Shown: positions 1-9,875, counted from the first letter of the stretch. The stretch: DNA of 64,000 nucleotides from Cytophagales bacterium Alg240-R148 (GCA_900537185.1 LS999831.1:186001-250000), one strand, 5' to 3'. Notes: a model not told the origin generated them from the letters alone. Translations and numbers: made by a program.

Positions 1-2
1 CG

Positions 3-779
3 GGAGATGTAGTGTTGTGTTTCAATTTCAGAACAGATCGCGGTAGAGAAATCACCCAGGCTTTGACCCAAAAGGATTTCCCAGAACAGGATATGAAAAA
101 GTTGGATTTGCATTATGTAACCATGACCAACTACGACGAAACTTTCGATGGCGTTGAGGTTATGTTTGACAAAGACAACCTAAGCAATACGTTGGGAGAG
201 GCACTTGCCAAACAAGGCAAAAACCAAATCCGAATTGCCGAAACTGAAAAATATCCCCATGTAACGTTTTTCTTTTCTGGCGGGAGGGAGTCCGAGTTTA
301 AGGGAGAAAAAAGGTTGTTGTGCCCATCACCGAAAGTAGCTACCTACGATCTACAGCCTGAAATGAGTGCAGCAGACATTAGAGATGCCATACTACCAGA
401 ATTAAAGGCGCAATACCCTGATTTTGTTTGTTTGAATTTTGCCAACCCAGATATGGTAGGGCATACAGGGGATTTCCAAGCTGCCATTAAAGCGTGTGAA
501 ACTGTTGACCAGTGTGCTCAAGAAGTATGTGCCACCGCCTTAGAGGAAAAATACGATGTTATAATTATTGCGGACCACGGAAATTCTGATTGCATGATCA
601 ACCAAGACGGCAGCCCTAACACTGCACATACCACAAGTCTGGTTCCCTGTGTTTTAGTAACGAATGACCTCAAAGGAAAAATGAAAGATGGCAAACTAGG
701 TGATTTGGCTCCTACCATTTTATCAATTATGGGTTTAAACATACCAGAAGAAATGACTGGAAATGTAATTTATGAATAA
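3..779 (+). CDS. gpmI: 2,3-bisphosphoglycerate-independent phosphoglycerate mutase, C-terminal part (5' end outside window)
   Basis: Cytosolic glycolytic enzyme interconverting 3- and 2-phosphoglycerate. The reading frame is already open at base 3 (GDVVLCFNFRTDRGRE), so the N-terminus with the phosphoryl-accepting serine lies upstream of the window. Visible family motifs are TDRGRE, the histidine-containing MVGHTGD, the metal-binding ADHGNSDCM and NTAHTTSLVP close to the end, in the order expected for the alkaline-phosphatase-like fold. The last 8 bases overlap the ATG of the next lipoprotein gene, so the two are probably co-transcribed. The C-terminus looks intact. The identification is firm; only the missing 5' part cannot be judged. 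Confidence 0.96.
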   Translation, partial: GDVVLCFNFRTDRGREITQALTQKDFPEQDMKKLDLHYVTMTNYDETFDGVEVMFDKDNLSNTLGEALAKQGKNQIRIAETEKYPHVTFFFSGGRESEFKGEKRLLCPSPKVATYDLQPEMSAADIRDAILPELKAQYPDFVCLNFANPDMVGHTGDFQAAIKACETVDQCAQEVCATALEEKYDVIIIADHGNSDCMINQDGSPNTAHTTSLVPCVLVTNDLKGKMKDGKLGDLAPTILSIMGLNIPEEMTGNVIYE

Positions 780-1371
780 ATCGAATTTCTATATTTTAAT
801 AGTTCTATTTGTTTTGGGCGCATGCAATCCACCTGCGCCCAGCAACAGAACAGAAGCTTATTTTGATTTTGAAAAACTACTATCAGATCAACAACTGAAG
901 CTTGCAACCAAAAACATATTGTTACACAAAACCATATGGATGGGAGACAGTAGCAACACAGAAATATATGAAACGGATTCTTCCACTTGGGGCAATGAAC
1001 TGGCTTTGTTCCAAGACATCAATCTCAACAACCCTGTTTTAAGAGGGCAATACAAAGTACAATTATCCAAAGACACCGCAAGTAATTTGCAAATAATGCA
1101 ACACCGGAGTTTGGACAAAACACTACCTATTAAAAAACTGGATGTTTTCTACCTATCCGACCCTGAAAGACCGAGGAAAATAGAAATTGAATACAACGAG
1201 TCCAATCTAATTTACGACACTTATAGAGTATTAAATATAGAATTTGACACCATATTCAAAGACCTTGTGGTAGTAAAATACGGAGCCAAAGGACATCAAA
1301 AAATGATATTTAAGGACAGTCTATCCTTCTCTTTTGAATCCCAACTCCAATTTAGAAATCTGGCTGAGTAA
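772..1371 (+). CDS. Hypothetical lipoprotein
   Basis: Encodes 199 residues that start with a lipoprotein signal peptide: Lys at position 3, a hydrophobic core, then the lipobox LGAC with the lipidated Cys near position 18. The mature part is soluble, with no further membrane segment, and I recognise no domain. The start ATG lies inside the last codons of gpmI (8-nt overlap), which suggests translational coupling, but a functional link to glycolysis is not implied. The 3' end overlaps the convergent M16 peptidase gene by 20 bp, so both C-termini are encoded on opposite strands of the same DNA. Predicted periplasmic or outer-membrane anchored; function unknown. Confidence 0.75.
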   Translation: MNKSNFYILIVLFVLGACNPPAPSNRTEAYFDFEKLLSDQQLKLATKNILLHKTIWMGDSSNTEIYETDSSTWGNELALFQDINLNNPVLRGQYKVQLSKDTASNLQIMQHRSLDKTLPIKKLDVFYLSDPERPRKIEIEYNESNLIYDTYRVLNIEFDTIFKDLVVVKYGAKGHQKMIFKDSLSFSFESQLQFRNLAE

Positions 1372-4108
1372 CCAATTGTATAGGCAAACGCAGCTGCTCC
1401 AGTGGCTTTTGTAACACTTTGGCATCTCCAACCACCACAATAGCCAAATGCGCCTTGTCAACATGCTTTTGCATCGCTTCCATAACATCATCCGTTGTCA
1501 TATCTTGTATAATGGCCTTTTGTTGCAAAGGGTAATCGCTGCCCAATTGAAAACGCAACATATTCTTTAAAAAGACAGCCTTTTGCCCCTTTGAAGCAAA
1601 CCGCAGTGCCTCTTTTTGAAGAAAAGCATTTTTCATAAAGGTCAACTCTTCTTCGGTGATCCCTTGCTCTAGGTAGAAGCTCAGCTCCGTTAATATGTCT
1701 GTTATCGCTTCAACAGTATTGGGCGTATCCACACTCGTACTAATCAGAAACCTCCCAGAGTTCTCATTGGAGTTAAAACCCGATCGGATGCCATAGGTAA
1801 ACCCCTTTTCTTCCCTTACTTTGTGATTCAATCTAGAATTAAATGCCCCTCCAAAATTATAGTTGGCCAATTGTGCCTTGAAATAATCGCCAAGAGGATC
1901 AAACAAAAGCGCTGTTTCGTGGCCAATTCTTATTTCAGATTGTTTCGAATCTGGAATATCCAAAAGGTATATGGTGCTCGCCCTTTTTTGGATGGAAGAA
2001 GCAAGTATGTTTTTCACCGATTCAGGTGGAGTAAGTTGGTCTAAGAAACCCAAAGGGTTTACAATTTCCTCTGCCTTTCTATCCGATATAGAAACCAACT
2101 CATAGTGGTTGTGGAAAAACTTATGTTTTAGTTTATTTACTTCTTCCAGGGTTAATGCTTCTACAGTTTCCCTTGTACCGTCCACCGAATGGTGTTCAAT
2201 TTTACTGGAATCAAAAATTGAAGAATTAAACAACATACCCGCTAGAGAACTCGGTCGTTTCCGATTGGCCGAAATAGCTTCTAATTGCTGTTTTTTAATT
2301 TTCTCAAAACTCTCTTCGCTCAAATCGCTGTTTTCCAAACAATCTTTGAAAACCGCTACTGTTTGTTCATAATTTTTAGACAATGAAAAAAGAGAAATAC
2401 CCATATTGGTTTCCCCTTGGCTGGCTGTAATTCCCGAACCCAACAATTGGAGTTCGTTGGAAATGGTTTCCGCCGATTTGCCGTTGTATCCCTCCAGAAA
2501 TGTAGAAGCTACAAAAAGACCCGCTCCTAGAGGTACATCTTTTTTATTTTCTAGCCTGTGTCCACCCTTAAAATACAAATGCAAATGGGCCACAGGAGAT
2601 TTGCCATCTACGCTGTGCATGTATTGGCCATCTTTTCTAACACCATGTACGATCTCTGGAACTTTAATTACTGGTGAAGCTCCAGAAGGTGGGCGCAAAC
2701 TTCTATCAAACTCAGAAATTGGTTCTGGAACTTTTTGCTGCGAGTAATTTAAATTCAAAGCCGCCCCTATGCTTTCCTCGAGTTCAAAATTATTTATCGC
2801 GGCCGGTGTAGTCTCTTTTTTGTCCAAAACCGAAATAGTAATGCCCTTTTGGTTGAGAATGTACTTTTGGAATGCCGCATTCAATGTCTCTTTGTTAAGT
2901 GCAAGGTGGCGGTCGTAGTCTGTTTGTAAATAATTGGTCGAATCAGCGAAAGTAGCATAATGAGCCAACAGGCTTACCTTTTGGTGCACATTCTCTACAT
3001 TTTTGTACATTCTACTTTCATAACTAGAAATATAACGCCGTACTTCCATGTCTGTAAACCCTTCGTCCAAAATGGAAACCAGTAATTCGTTTAATTCATT
3101 TTGAATGGCAGGCAGTTCCAACCCTGCAAATGGTAGTACAAAAAAAGTGAGTTCGCCTGCATGCTCATAGGAGTAATGGAACGCACTTGCCTGTATGGCC
3201 TTCTTCTTTTGCACAAAGTATTTGTACATTTTAGAAGTTTTATTCTTACCCAAAATGCTACTCATACAATCCAATACTACTTCATCTGGGTGAAATTTTG
3301 GAACCGTTAAATAGTTCACCAATAAAGCTGGGAAATGGGCTTTGTTGTCTACATAGCTAAAATATTTTTCCGAACCAGGCCGATCTACCGATACTAAATC
3401 GTTTTTTGCCAATGGTTTTGCAGGAATTTCACCAAAATATTTATCTACCCATTCCAAAGTTTTAGCCCTATCGATATCACCTCCTATAGTTAAAACTGCA
3501 TTATTGGGTCCATACCACTGGTCGTAAAACTGAATAAAATCTTCAATGGAGGTATTTTTAATATGATCAATTGATCCAATGGTCAACCAAGAATAAGGAT
3601 GGGCATCTGGATACAACCCTCTGCCTAAAAATTCTCTCCAAAGCCCATATGGCGCGTTGTCGTAGCGTTGCAAACGCTCGTTGATTATGGTATCGCGTTG
3701 GTTTTCAAAATTCTCAAAGGTTATCCCCTTTTTAAGAAAACCCATTCTGTCGGACTCCAACCATAAAACAGTTTCTAAACTGTTGTTGGGTACCGTTTGG
3801 TAGTAGTTGGTCCGATCGCGAGAAGTGGAACCGTTGAGCACCCCTCCTACTTCCGAAATGACTTTAAAATGCTCTTCTTTTTTTACATTTTGTGAGCCTT
3901 GAAACATCATGTGTTCAAAAAAATGGGCCAGCCCAGTTTTACTAGGTACCTCATTGGCTGATCCGACGTGGTAAGTAACATCCACATGGGCTACTGGTGC
4001 CGAATCGTCAAAATGTAAAATTAAAGTAAGGCCGTTTTCCAACCTGTATTTTTCGTATGGTATAATTAATTTCCCATCCTCAGGATATACCTTTTCTATC
4101 AACTCCAT
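1352..4108 (-). CDS. M16 family zinc metallopeptidase with two fused M16 halves
   Basis: A 918-residue insulinase/pitrilysin-type peptidase. The inverted zinc motif HxxEH is present as HFFEH at residues 62-66, followed about 75 residues later by the acidic stretch NERLQRYDNAP that should supply the third ligand. The second half (about residues 480-918) repeats the fold without a zinc motif, as usual when active and inactive M16 domains are fused; it has the typical R-EEKGFTYG element. The sequence begins MELIEKVYPEDGK with no obvious signal peptide, unlike many exported Bacteroidota homologues, so location is uncertain. Probable role is degradation of short peptides. It converges on the upstream lipoprotein gene with a 20-bp overlap. 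Confidence 0.92.
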   Translation of the reverse strand: MELIEKVYPEDGKLIIPYEKYRLENGLTLILHFDDSAPVAHVDVTYHVGSANEVPSKTGLAHFFEHMMFQGSQNVKKEEHFKVISEVGGVLNGSTSRDRTNYYQTVPNNSLETVLWLESDRMGFLKKGITFENFENQRDTIINERLQRYDNAPYGLWREFLGRGLYPDAHPYSWLTIGSIDHIKNTSIEDFIQFYDQWYGPNNAVLTIGGDIDRAKTLEWVDKYFGEIPAKPLAKNDLVSVDRPGSEKYFSYVDNKAHFPALLVNYLTVPKFHPDEVVLDCMSSILGKNKTSKMYKYFVQKKKAIQASAFHYSYEHAGELTFFVLPFAGLELPAIQNELNELLVSILDEGFTDMEVRRYISSYESRMYKNVENVHQKVSLLAHYATFADSTNYLQTDYDRHLALNKETLNAAFQKYILNQKGITISVLDKKETTPAAINNFELEESIGAALNLNYSQQKVPEPISEFDRSLRPPSGASPVIKVPEIVHGVRKDGQYMHSVDGKSPVAHLHLYFKGGHRLENKKDVPLGAGLFVASTFLEGYNGKSAETISNELQLLGSGITASQGETNMGISLFSLSKNYEQTVAVFKDCLENSDLSEESFEKIKKQQLEAISANRKRPSSLAGMLFNSSIFDSSKIEHHSVDGTRETVEALTLEEVNKLKHKFFHNHYELVSISDRKAEEIVNPLGFLDQLTPPESVKNILASSIQKRASTIYLLDIPDSKQSEIRIGHETALLFDPLGDYFKAQLANYNFGGAFNSRLNHKVREEKGFTYGIRSGFNSNENSGRFLISTSVDTPNTVEAITDILTELSFYLEQGITEEELTFMKNAFLQKEALRFASKGQKAVFLKNMLRFQLGSDYPLQQKAIIQDMTTDDVMEAMQKHVDKAHLAIVVVGDAKVLQKPLEQLRLPIQLVTQPDF

Positions 4109-4168
4109 ATCAATCGGGTTCTAATTATAATATGCAGCTCCGCTTTGGAGTTGCCCAATATGTAAAAA

Positions 4169-5083
4169 TTACAATTTCAACAATGCTTCGAAAAAGGACA
4201 GATTGTCCGCTTTGTTTTTCACTACTAACAAAGGAATTTTATTGTTGATTAATGTCATTTTCTCAGCAAAACTACCAAGAATAAAATTGGCCATAGAAGA
4301 CCGGCCTTTCGAGGCCATTACAATCATATCTGCTTTTATATCCTCCGCATTGTTAATGGTATCATCAACAGAAACAGAATGCTCATTCAACTTTAATAGG
4401 CAAGGGATGGCATCTCCATCGATACCATTTTTATTGGTAAATTTTTTATAATCGTTAATCGCATGGCCCCTCATTATTTCTGCGAACTCATCGTAACTCT
4501 TACCTGTTGCATGGTAACCGGTAGGCACTTCGTACGAATGCAAAGCTACCACCTGTATGTCCTTCTGGTCCGAAATCTTGGTTGCCATCTTAATGGCCAT
4601 GGCCGAATTGTTGGAAAAATCTACAGGCACCAAAATCTTTTTACATTTGGCTTCAAAGTTTTCTGGAACAAACAACAAAGAACAATGCAGTACTTTGGTC
4701 AGCTTTCCAGGTAAGACACCAGATCCTTTTAAAGAGGTTTTTCGACCCATCACAAGCAAGTCAACCTCCTTAATACCAGACCATTTAATGATTTTTTCTG
4801 TCGGGTTCCCTTCGGCTACTAACACCTCATACTCCACCCCTTTGTTATTAAAAAAAGAGTCAATTTTATGTTGAATTCCACTTTTTATGCTTTCGTCCAT
4901 TGGCGCCAACAAATCTGGGTATTTGTCTCTTGTTTCCTCCGGAAGCTCTAGTGTTTTTGCAACATGAAAAAAATAAATCTTCTCTAAAGGCAAAATTTCC
5001 GCCAATAAATTGCAGTATCCGATAAGCGTCTCATCCAATTCGCTTAAGTCCAATCCTACCAAAATTCTTTTAAAATCGTACAT
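4169..5083 (-). CDS. Tandem universal stress protein (two UspA domains)
   Basis: 304 residues made of two UspA-like alpha/beta domains, about 1-145 and 146-300. Each begins with a beta strand ending in a conserved Asp (ILVGLDLSE and ILVPVDFSN). The C-terminal ends of the domains carry the nucleotide-binding type loops, VMGRKTSLKGSGVLPGK in domain 1 and VMASKGRSSMANFILGS in domain 2, so at least one and perhaps both may bind ATP. Cytosolic stress protein by family. It lies 60 bp upstream of the M16 gene on the same strand and is divergent from the ABC exporter. Identification firm; physiological trigger unknown. Confidence 0.92.
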   Translation of the reverse strand: MYDFKRILVGLDLSELDETLIGYCNLLAEILPLEKIYFFHVAKTLELPEETRDKYPDLLAPMDESIKSGIQHKIDSFFNNKGVEYEVLVAEGNPTEKIIKWSGIKEVDLLVMGRKTSLKGSGVLPGKLTKVLHCSLLFVPENFEAKCKKILVPVDFSNNSAMAIKMATKISDQKDIQVVALHSYEVPTGYHATGKSYDEFAEIMRGHAINDYKKFTNKNGIDGDAIPCLLKLNEHSVSVDDTINNAEDIKADMIVMASKGRSSMANFILGSFAEKMTLINNKIPLLVVKNKADNLSFFEALLKL

Positions 5084-5144
5084 CTATTATAATAAAGTAA
5101 AATGATCTGACCGTATAAAATTAGGGTTTAATTTTTTAACTCAA

Positions 5145-5152
5145 TAACTTTG
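5145..5152 (+). promoter_or_regulatory. Bacteroidota -7 box for the ABC exporter gene
   Basis: TAACTTTG matches TAnnTTTG. No TTTG box is seen at proper spacing, so this is a half-match. It favours the ATG at 5190 over the GTG at 5166, which would leave almost no leader. Confidence 0.4.
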
Positions 5153-5189
5153 CCGTGTTTTTTCAGTGAACATACTAAAAATAGGTGGA

Positions 5190-6992
5190 ATGGCTAAGCG
5201 CAAATCAAGAAAAGGATTGAAGGAAGAGGAGAAAAGAAAGTTGAATAAGGAAAACTTATCAAAATTGGGTGGAATATTCAAATTTATCCTGCCTTACAAA
5301 ACAGCATTTATATTGGGAATGATCTGTTTGGTACTCTCCACTGGTACCTTAATGGCCTTCCCGTATTTGTTAGGCAAGTTGGTTGACGCTGCGTCGGGCA
5401 AGGCGGATTGGTACCTCAACGACATCAATGGAATTACAATTGCGTTGGTGTTGGTTCTTGTATTGCAAAGTATATTTTCCTACTCAAGGGTTTTATTGTA
5501 TGCCCACATGAGTGAAAAGGCCATGGCCGATGTTCGCATAAGCCTCTATTCGAAGCTCATGCGGCTTCCTATGTCATTTTTCGATAAATCGAGGGTGGGA
5601 GAATTGACCAGCCGAATGACTACAGACATTAGTTTGTTACAAGAAACTTTTTCTACCACGTTGGCAGAATTTGTAAGGCAAATACTAACCTTGGTGATAG
5701 GCACCTCTGTTTTGTTCGTTATGGCCACGGAACTGACTGTCTTTATGTTATCCATATTTCCAATTATCATAATATTTGGTTTGGTATTTGGTAAGAGAAT
5801 CCGTGCCTACAGCAAAAAAACACAGGATAAATTGGCTTTGGCCAACGTAATAGTAGAAGAAACATTTCACGCGATTGCCACCGTAAAATCTTTTACCAAT
5901 GAGGGGCTAGAAATTAAAAAATATAAAAACGGAATCGGCCAAGCAGTAAAGGCCGCACTTAAGGGAGCTGGATTTAGAGGAGCCTTTATTTCCTTTATCA
6001 TATTTGTTGGTTTTGGAGGGCTAGTAGCCGTTATGTGGTATGGAGCCAACCTGGTTGCTTCAGACCAGATGGATACTGGTGAGTTGTTCTCATTTGTATT
6101 GTTTACTGCGTTCATTGCGGGATCCATAGCTGGTTTAGGAGACATGTTCGGTCAAATACAGAAAGCCATTGGTGCTTCTGAAAGAGTATTGGACATCCTA
6201 AGCAACGAGCCAGCTGAAGCCATGGCAGAGGCCACCAACATCACATTCGAAGACCAAATTAATTTAAGCAATATTGCCTTTAGCTACCCTTCTAGAAAAG
6301 AAGAACAAGTATTAAACGGACTGAGCCTTAGCATTAATAAAGGGGAACGCATTGCACTGGTTGGGCACAGTGGTGCTGGAAAATCTACCGTTGTTCAATT
6401 GCTCATGCGCTTTTACGATGTTAATGCTGGCAGCATCCGCATAGACGATAAAAACATTTACGATTACAACCTCAACAGCTACCGACAGCTTTTTGGTATG
6501 GTACCGCAAGAGGTGTTACTTTTTGGAGGAAGTATCGCAGAAAACATTGGATATGGCAACCCTGATGCAGATTTTAACGCGATCATGGCAGCAGCCAAAA
6601 AGGCCAATGCCCTGGATTTTATAAACGACTTCCAGGATGGTTTTGAAACCATTGTTGGAGACAGAGGAACCCGTTTGTCCGGTGGTCAAAAACAACGCAT
6701 TGCCATTGCCCGCGCCATACTGAAGGATCCAGAGATCCTTATTTTAGATGAAGCAACCTCTGCCTTGGACTCACAGTCCGAATTACTGGTGCAAGGCGCT
6801 CTTGACAATCTGATGGAAGGAAGAACCACCATTATGATTGCGCATAGACTCAGCACGATTAGAAAAGCGGATAAAATTATTGTGTTGGATAAAGGGGTTA
6901 TTGTTGAAAGCGGGATCCACCAAGAACTTTTATTAAATGGTGATGGAATTTATGCCAACCTTGTTAAATTACAATATGAAGTAAGCGAATAA
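5190..6992 (+). CDS. ABC exporter, fused membrane and ATPase domains
   Basis: 600-residue half-transporter. The first about 330 residues form a six-helix exporter membrane domain with the characteristic intracellular-loop motif LMRLPMSFFDKSRVGEL. The nucleotide-binding domain has Walker A GHSGAGKST (about residue 391), signature LSGGQKQR (about 495), Walker B ILILDEATSALD and the H-loop AHRLST. It resembles MsbA/MDR-type lipid or drug exporters; the substrate cannot be read from sequence. I chose ATG 5190 (MAKRKSRKG) over the in-frame GTG at 5166 because a TAnnTTTG box ends at 5152. The N-terminus is very basic, as is common in Bacteroidota members. Followed 34 bp later by a Fur-type regulator. 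Confidence 0.9.
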   Translation: MAKRKSRKGLKEEEKRKLNKENLSKLGGIFKFILPYKTAFILGMICLVLSTGTLMAFPYLLGKLVDAASGKADWYLNDINGITIALVLVLVLQSIFSYSRVLLYAHMSEKAMADVRISLYSKLMRLPMSFFDKSRVGELTSRMTTDISLLQETFSTTLAEFVRQILTLVIGTSVLFVMATELTVFMLSIFPIIIIFGLVFGKRIRAYSKKTQDKLALANVIVEETFHAIATVKSFTNEGLEIKKYKNGIGQAVKAALKGAGFRGAFISFIIFVGFGGLVAVMWYGANLVASDQMDTGELFSFVLFTAFIAGSIAGLGDMFGQIQKAIGASERVLDILSNEPAEAMAEATNITFEDQINLSNIAFSYPSRKEEQVLNGLSLSINKGERIALVGHSGAGKSTVVQLLMRFYDVNAGSIRIDDKNIYDYNLNSYRQLFGMVPQEVLLFGGSIAENIGYGNPDADFNAIMAAAKKANALDFINDFQDGFETIVGDRGTRLSGGQKQRIAIARAILKDPEILILDEATSALDSQSELLVQGALDNLMEGRTTIMIAHRLSTIRKADKIIVLDKGVIVESGIHQELLLNGDGIYANLVKLQYEVSE

Positions 6993-7026
6993 TAAAAGAT
7001 TCAAAAAAGTTTAATATTATTGTTGT

Positions 7027-7449
7027 ATGAAAACTGCGGTTAAAAATTTCCTAAAAGAACACGCCCTCAGAAGCACCCACTGCCGAAGTGAGATTCTCCG
7101 TGTCTTTTTAAAAAGAAATGAAGCCTTGAGCCATGCAGACCTTGAAAAAGAAATTGATGAGGATATTGACCGCGTTACCATCTACAGAACACTCAATACA
7201 TTTTTAGACAAAGGAATCATCCATAGAGTATTGGATTACAGTGGCAGTACCCGGTACGCGCTTTGTAACGACTGCTCCCTGCGAGACCACAACCACGAAC
7301 ACGTTCATTTTAAATGCCGGATATGCGGCCATACTAGCTGCCTCGACCCGGTTAAAGTACCCCAACTAGAACTTCCAAAGGGCTATGTCATCGGAGAAGT
7401 TAATGTTTTAATAGAAGGCCGTTGCAACAAATGCAACAACGTAAATTAA
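7027..7449 (+). CDS. Fur family metal-responsive transcriptional regulator
   Basis: 140 residues with a Fur-type winged helix (DRVTIYRTLNTFLDKGIIHRV is the recognition region, residues about 48-68) followed by a metal-binding dimerisation domain. Ligands visible are a His cluster HNHEHVH (88-94), the structural zinc pair CRIC (97/100) and a second pair CNKC (133/136). The family includes Fur, Zur and PerR; sequence alone does not say which metal is sensed, although the short form with an intact C-terminal CxxC would suit Zur or PerR. It sits 34 bp after the ABC exporter on the same strand and about 200 bp before TerC, which is itself linked to metals in other bacteria. Confidence 0.88.
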   Translation: MKTAVKNFLKEHALRSTHCRSEILRVFLKRNEALSHADLEKEIDEDIDRVTIYRTLNTFLDKGIIHRVLDYSGSTRYALCNDCSLRDHNHEHVHFKCRICGHTSCLDPVKVPQLELPKGYVIGEVNVLIEGRCNKCNNVN

Positions 7450-7534
7450 ATTTTAAAAAAAGGGTTACTAAGTCATGCCAAGACGCATTTATACAAAAAG
7501 TTAATTTTTATTAAAAAGATTACATCTCCAAGCT

Positions 7535-7563
7535 TTTGAGTTTAAGTTAATTTCGTATTTTTG
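7535..7563 (+). promoter_or_regulatory. Bacteroidota-type promoter for terC-like gene
   Basis: TTTG at 7535-7538 and TATTTTTG at 7556-7563 with 17 nt between, a good match to the TTTG/TAnnTTTG pattern of the Bacteroidota primary sigma factor. It leaves a leader of about 95 nt before the ATG at 7666; I found no recognisable yybP-ykoY (manganese) riboswitch in that leader. Confidence 0.6.
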
Positions 7564-7665
7564 AACAACTTAAGGGCCAACAAAATATAATTAATCAAGC
7601 AAAACACATGACTATTGCAATAACGATGACAATTGCAGTGTTTAAAGCATGTATTTTAAAACAGG

Positions 7666-8622
7666 ATGGCATTGACAAATATATTAAACAGTACAGAATC
7701 TTACCTCTTCGTCATATTCGGACTGGTTATAACCATATTTTTGATTTTCGATTTAGGCTTTTTCAACAAAGAGGCAAAAAAAATATCTACGAAGTCGGCT
7801 TTCCTTCAATCCATATTTTGGATTTTAATATCGATTACTTTTGGCGCCCTCATTTACTTTTATGATGGTGGCAGTGCGCCAGCATTGACCTTCTTTTCTG
7901 CCTATTTAACAGAATACGCACTTTCAGTAGACAACATTTTCGTAATCCTGATCATCTTGCGCTATTTCAAAGTAAAAGACATTTACTACCACAAAATACT
8001 ATTTTGGGGCATACTAGGTGCCATCGTTTTCAGGGCAATATTTATTTTCTTAGGGGCGATTCTCATTGAAGAGTTCCATTGGATACTCTACATCTTCGGA
8101 GCGTTTCTAGTGTATACCGGCATAAAAATCTTCTTTGAACAGGAAGAAGATGAAATAGACCCAGAGGGCAACCTAGTCCTAAAGTATTCAAAAAAATATT
8201 TAAGAATTACAGAAGACGACCTTGGTGGTAAATTTTTCACCTGGATTGACAAAAAACTATATTTTACTCCGTTGTTTTTAGTTATTATATTAATCGAAAC
8301 TACCGATTTAATATTTGCCGTTGACTCCATTCCAGCAGCATTTGCCATAACACAAAGTGAATTTTTAATCTATACTTCCAATATTTTTGCGATTTTAGGA
8401 CTGCGGGCCAAGTTTTTTTTACTAGCCGGTGTAATAGAAAAGTTTTATTTATTACAGAAGGGCCTTTCTTTTGTTTTAATATTTATTGGAGGCAAAATGC
8501 TACTTGAAATTATAGACATCCAAGTGCCCATATTCTGGTCGTTCATGGTGATCATATTAACTCTGTGCCTTTCCATTATTTTCTCACTGATTCTACCAAA
8601 AAAGGAAGAAAATCCTGCTTAA
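7666..8622 (+). CDS. TerC/Alx family integral membrane protein
   Basis: 318 residues with about nine hydrophobic segments. The family hallmarks are present: an acidic residue in a helix at ALSVDNIFVI (Asp89) and the motif ETTDLIFAVDSIPAAFAIT (Glu211, Asp214, Asp220). In studied relatives TerC/Alx/MeeY proteins take part in manganese export or metallation of exoenzymes, or tellurite resistance; which applies here is not visible. A cytosolic charged loop (about residues 158-196) separates the two halves. The stop codon overlaps by four bases the stop of the convergent LETM1/TerB-like gene. A strong promoter match lies about 100 bp upstream. The family call is firm, the substrate unknown. Confidence 0.93.
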   Translation: MALTNILNSTESYLFVIFGLVITIFLIFDLGFFNKEAKKISTKSAFLQSIFWILISITFGALIYFYDGGSAPALTFFSAYLTEYALSVDNIFVILIILRYFKVKDIYYHKILFWGILGAIVFRAIFIFLGAILIEEFHWILYIFGAFLVYTGIKIFFEQEEDEIDPEGNLVLKYSKKYLRITEDDLGGKFFTWIDKKLYFTPLFLVIILIETTDLIFAVDSIPAAFAITQSEFLIYTSNIFAILGLRAKFFLLAGVIEKFYLLQKGLSFVLIFIGGKMLLEIIDIQVPIFWSFMVIILTLCLSIIFSLILPKKEENPA

Positions 8623-9875
8623 TGGATATCTTTTAAAGCCTCATTAGGCAGAATTTGCATCAACAAAGGCAAGCTTAAAAACGATTTTGGCAACGCAACC
8701 ACAACAAAGGTAGGAATGGCCTTTAAAACAAATAAGATTTGAGACTGCACATAATCAATTTCTTCCAGGGTCAATTCTTCTTCTCTCATTTTCAACATCA
8801 ACTTGGTAAGCAACCTATTGGCTCTAATGCTTTTGTTGATTTTGCCTACATTTTTACTTGCAATGACAGACATCCGCTGTATAAATTGTTTGCTTATATT
8901 TTCAAAATCATCGCTATGCAGGTGGTCCAATTGGCTCCAATTTTCCAATACAAAACCTTCAATTGCCATTAGGCTTTGTTCAAAATCGTCTTCCGAAAAA
9001 ACCAAAATTTCGCTAAAATCTTTCAAAAATTGCATTTCCTGGTCTTCGACTTTTTTATCCGACCAGATGGTCAAAATAGCCAACTCCAGAAAAAACTTGC
9101 GAAGGATCCAAGAACTCTCTTGCAGGTATTCTAAATCCTGCACGGCTACTCCTTGTTCCAAATAAACAAAGGCTTCTTGTTTTTTATCACTGGATAACTC
9201 AGAAGAACTAATAAAAAATTCGAAGAGTTTCCTTTCTTGCGTTTCGATCGTACTATTGGCATGAGCGGCAGCAGACATCACCCGGACCATATTGAACCGC
9301 AGCTGCTCCTTTTGATCTCTAAAGAAATCGGCAACGATTTTATCGGTATTGGTATGTACCCATTGACCAAAGAAAAATATATCTAAGAACAGCAATGAAT
9401 TTTGAAAGAAATCTACCCAATAATTCTGGGTGTGCTTGCCATGCAGCTTAAGTCGCTTTTCAATTATTTGTTCTGCTATTTCAAGTGAATCTCGCTTTTT
9501 ACCAAAAAAAGTGCGCGTTGAGGTGGCTATTTCTGGGTAAATTGCATTGTAAAAACTGCTTACATTTTGAATGGTTTCAAAAAGCAAGACATTAAACTCC
9601 TCCTCGCTCTCCGGCCTTTTATTTTGAAACAATAAGGCACTATTTATAAACGATTCTGCCAAAAGGAGCTGGAGCCTCTGTTTGTTGTCCATCATATGAA
9701 CATCCCCCTCTTCTTTTACAGGGTGCCCATACATCAGTCCAGTAGGCTGAAGCAATTGGTATAGGTTTTCATCAGGGTGCCGGGCAATCGTAAACTTCCC
9801 ACCTTCCACTTTTCCGAAAGTGGTTTTTCTGTAATCTATATAAGCCTGCAGCCAACCTTTTCCCGTAAATTGCAT
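8619..9875 (-). CDS. LETM1-related protein with TerB-like middle region
   Basis: 418 residues starting MQFTGKGWL; I prefer this ATG to one 69 bp upstream because the conserved-looking start is here and the extra N-terminus is untypical. The middle part (about residues 190-300) is helical and acidic with the look of a TerB-like domain. The C-terminus ALPKSFLSLPLLMQILP resembles the LETM1 segment that follows the membrane helix in mitochondrial proteins. I recall a Bacteroidota family named LETM1-related biofilm-associated protein that fits this architecture; that label is from memory. No classical transmembrane helix except the weakly hydrophobic C-terminal stretch. Convergent with the TerC gene (4-nt overlap) and divergent from a K+ channel. 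Confidence 0.7.
   Translation of the reverse strand: MQFTGKGWLQAYIDYRKTTFGKVEGGKFTIARHPDENLYQLLQPTGLMYGHPVKEEGDVHMMDNKQRLQLLLAESFINSALLFQNKRPESEEEFNVLLFETIQNVSSFYNAIYPEIATSTRTFFGKKRDSLEIAEQIIEKRLKLHGKHTQNYWVDFFQNSLLFLDIFFFGQWVHTNTDKIVADFFRDQKEQLRFNMVRVMSAAAHANSTIETQERKLFEFFISSSELSSDKKQEAFVYLEQGVAVQDLEYLQESSWILRKFFLELAILTIWSDKKVEDQEMQFLKDFSEILVFSEDDFEQSLMAIEGFVLENWSQLDHLHSDDFENISKQFIQRMSVIASKNVGKINKSIRANRLLTKLMLKMREEELTLEEIDYVQSQILFVLKAIPTFVVVALPKSFLSLPLLMQILPNEALKDIH

Noticed and set aside
7450-7665. Possible manganese (yybP-ykoY) riboswitch before TerC
   Set aside because: The leader lacks the conserved paired loops; only an ordinary promoter is visible.
7608-7865. 85-codon reading frame at the start of the TerC gene
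   Set aside because: Out of frame with TerC, which has clear family motifs; the short frame encodes nothing recognisable.
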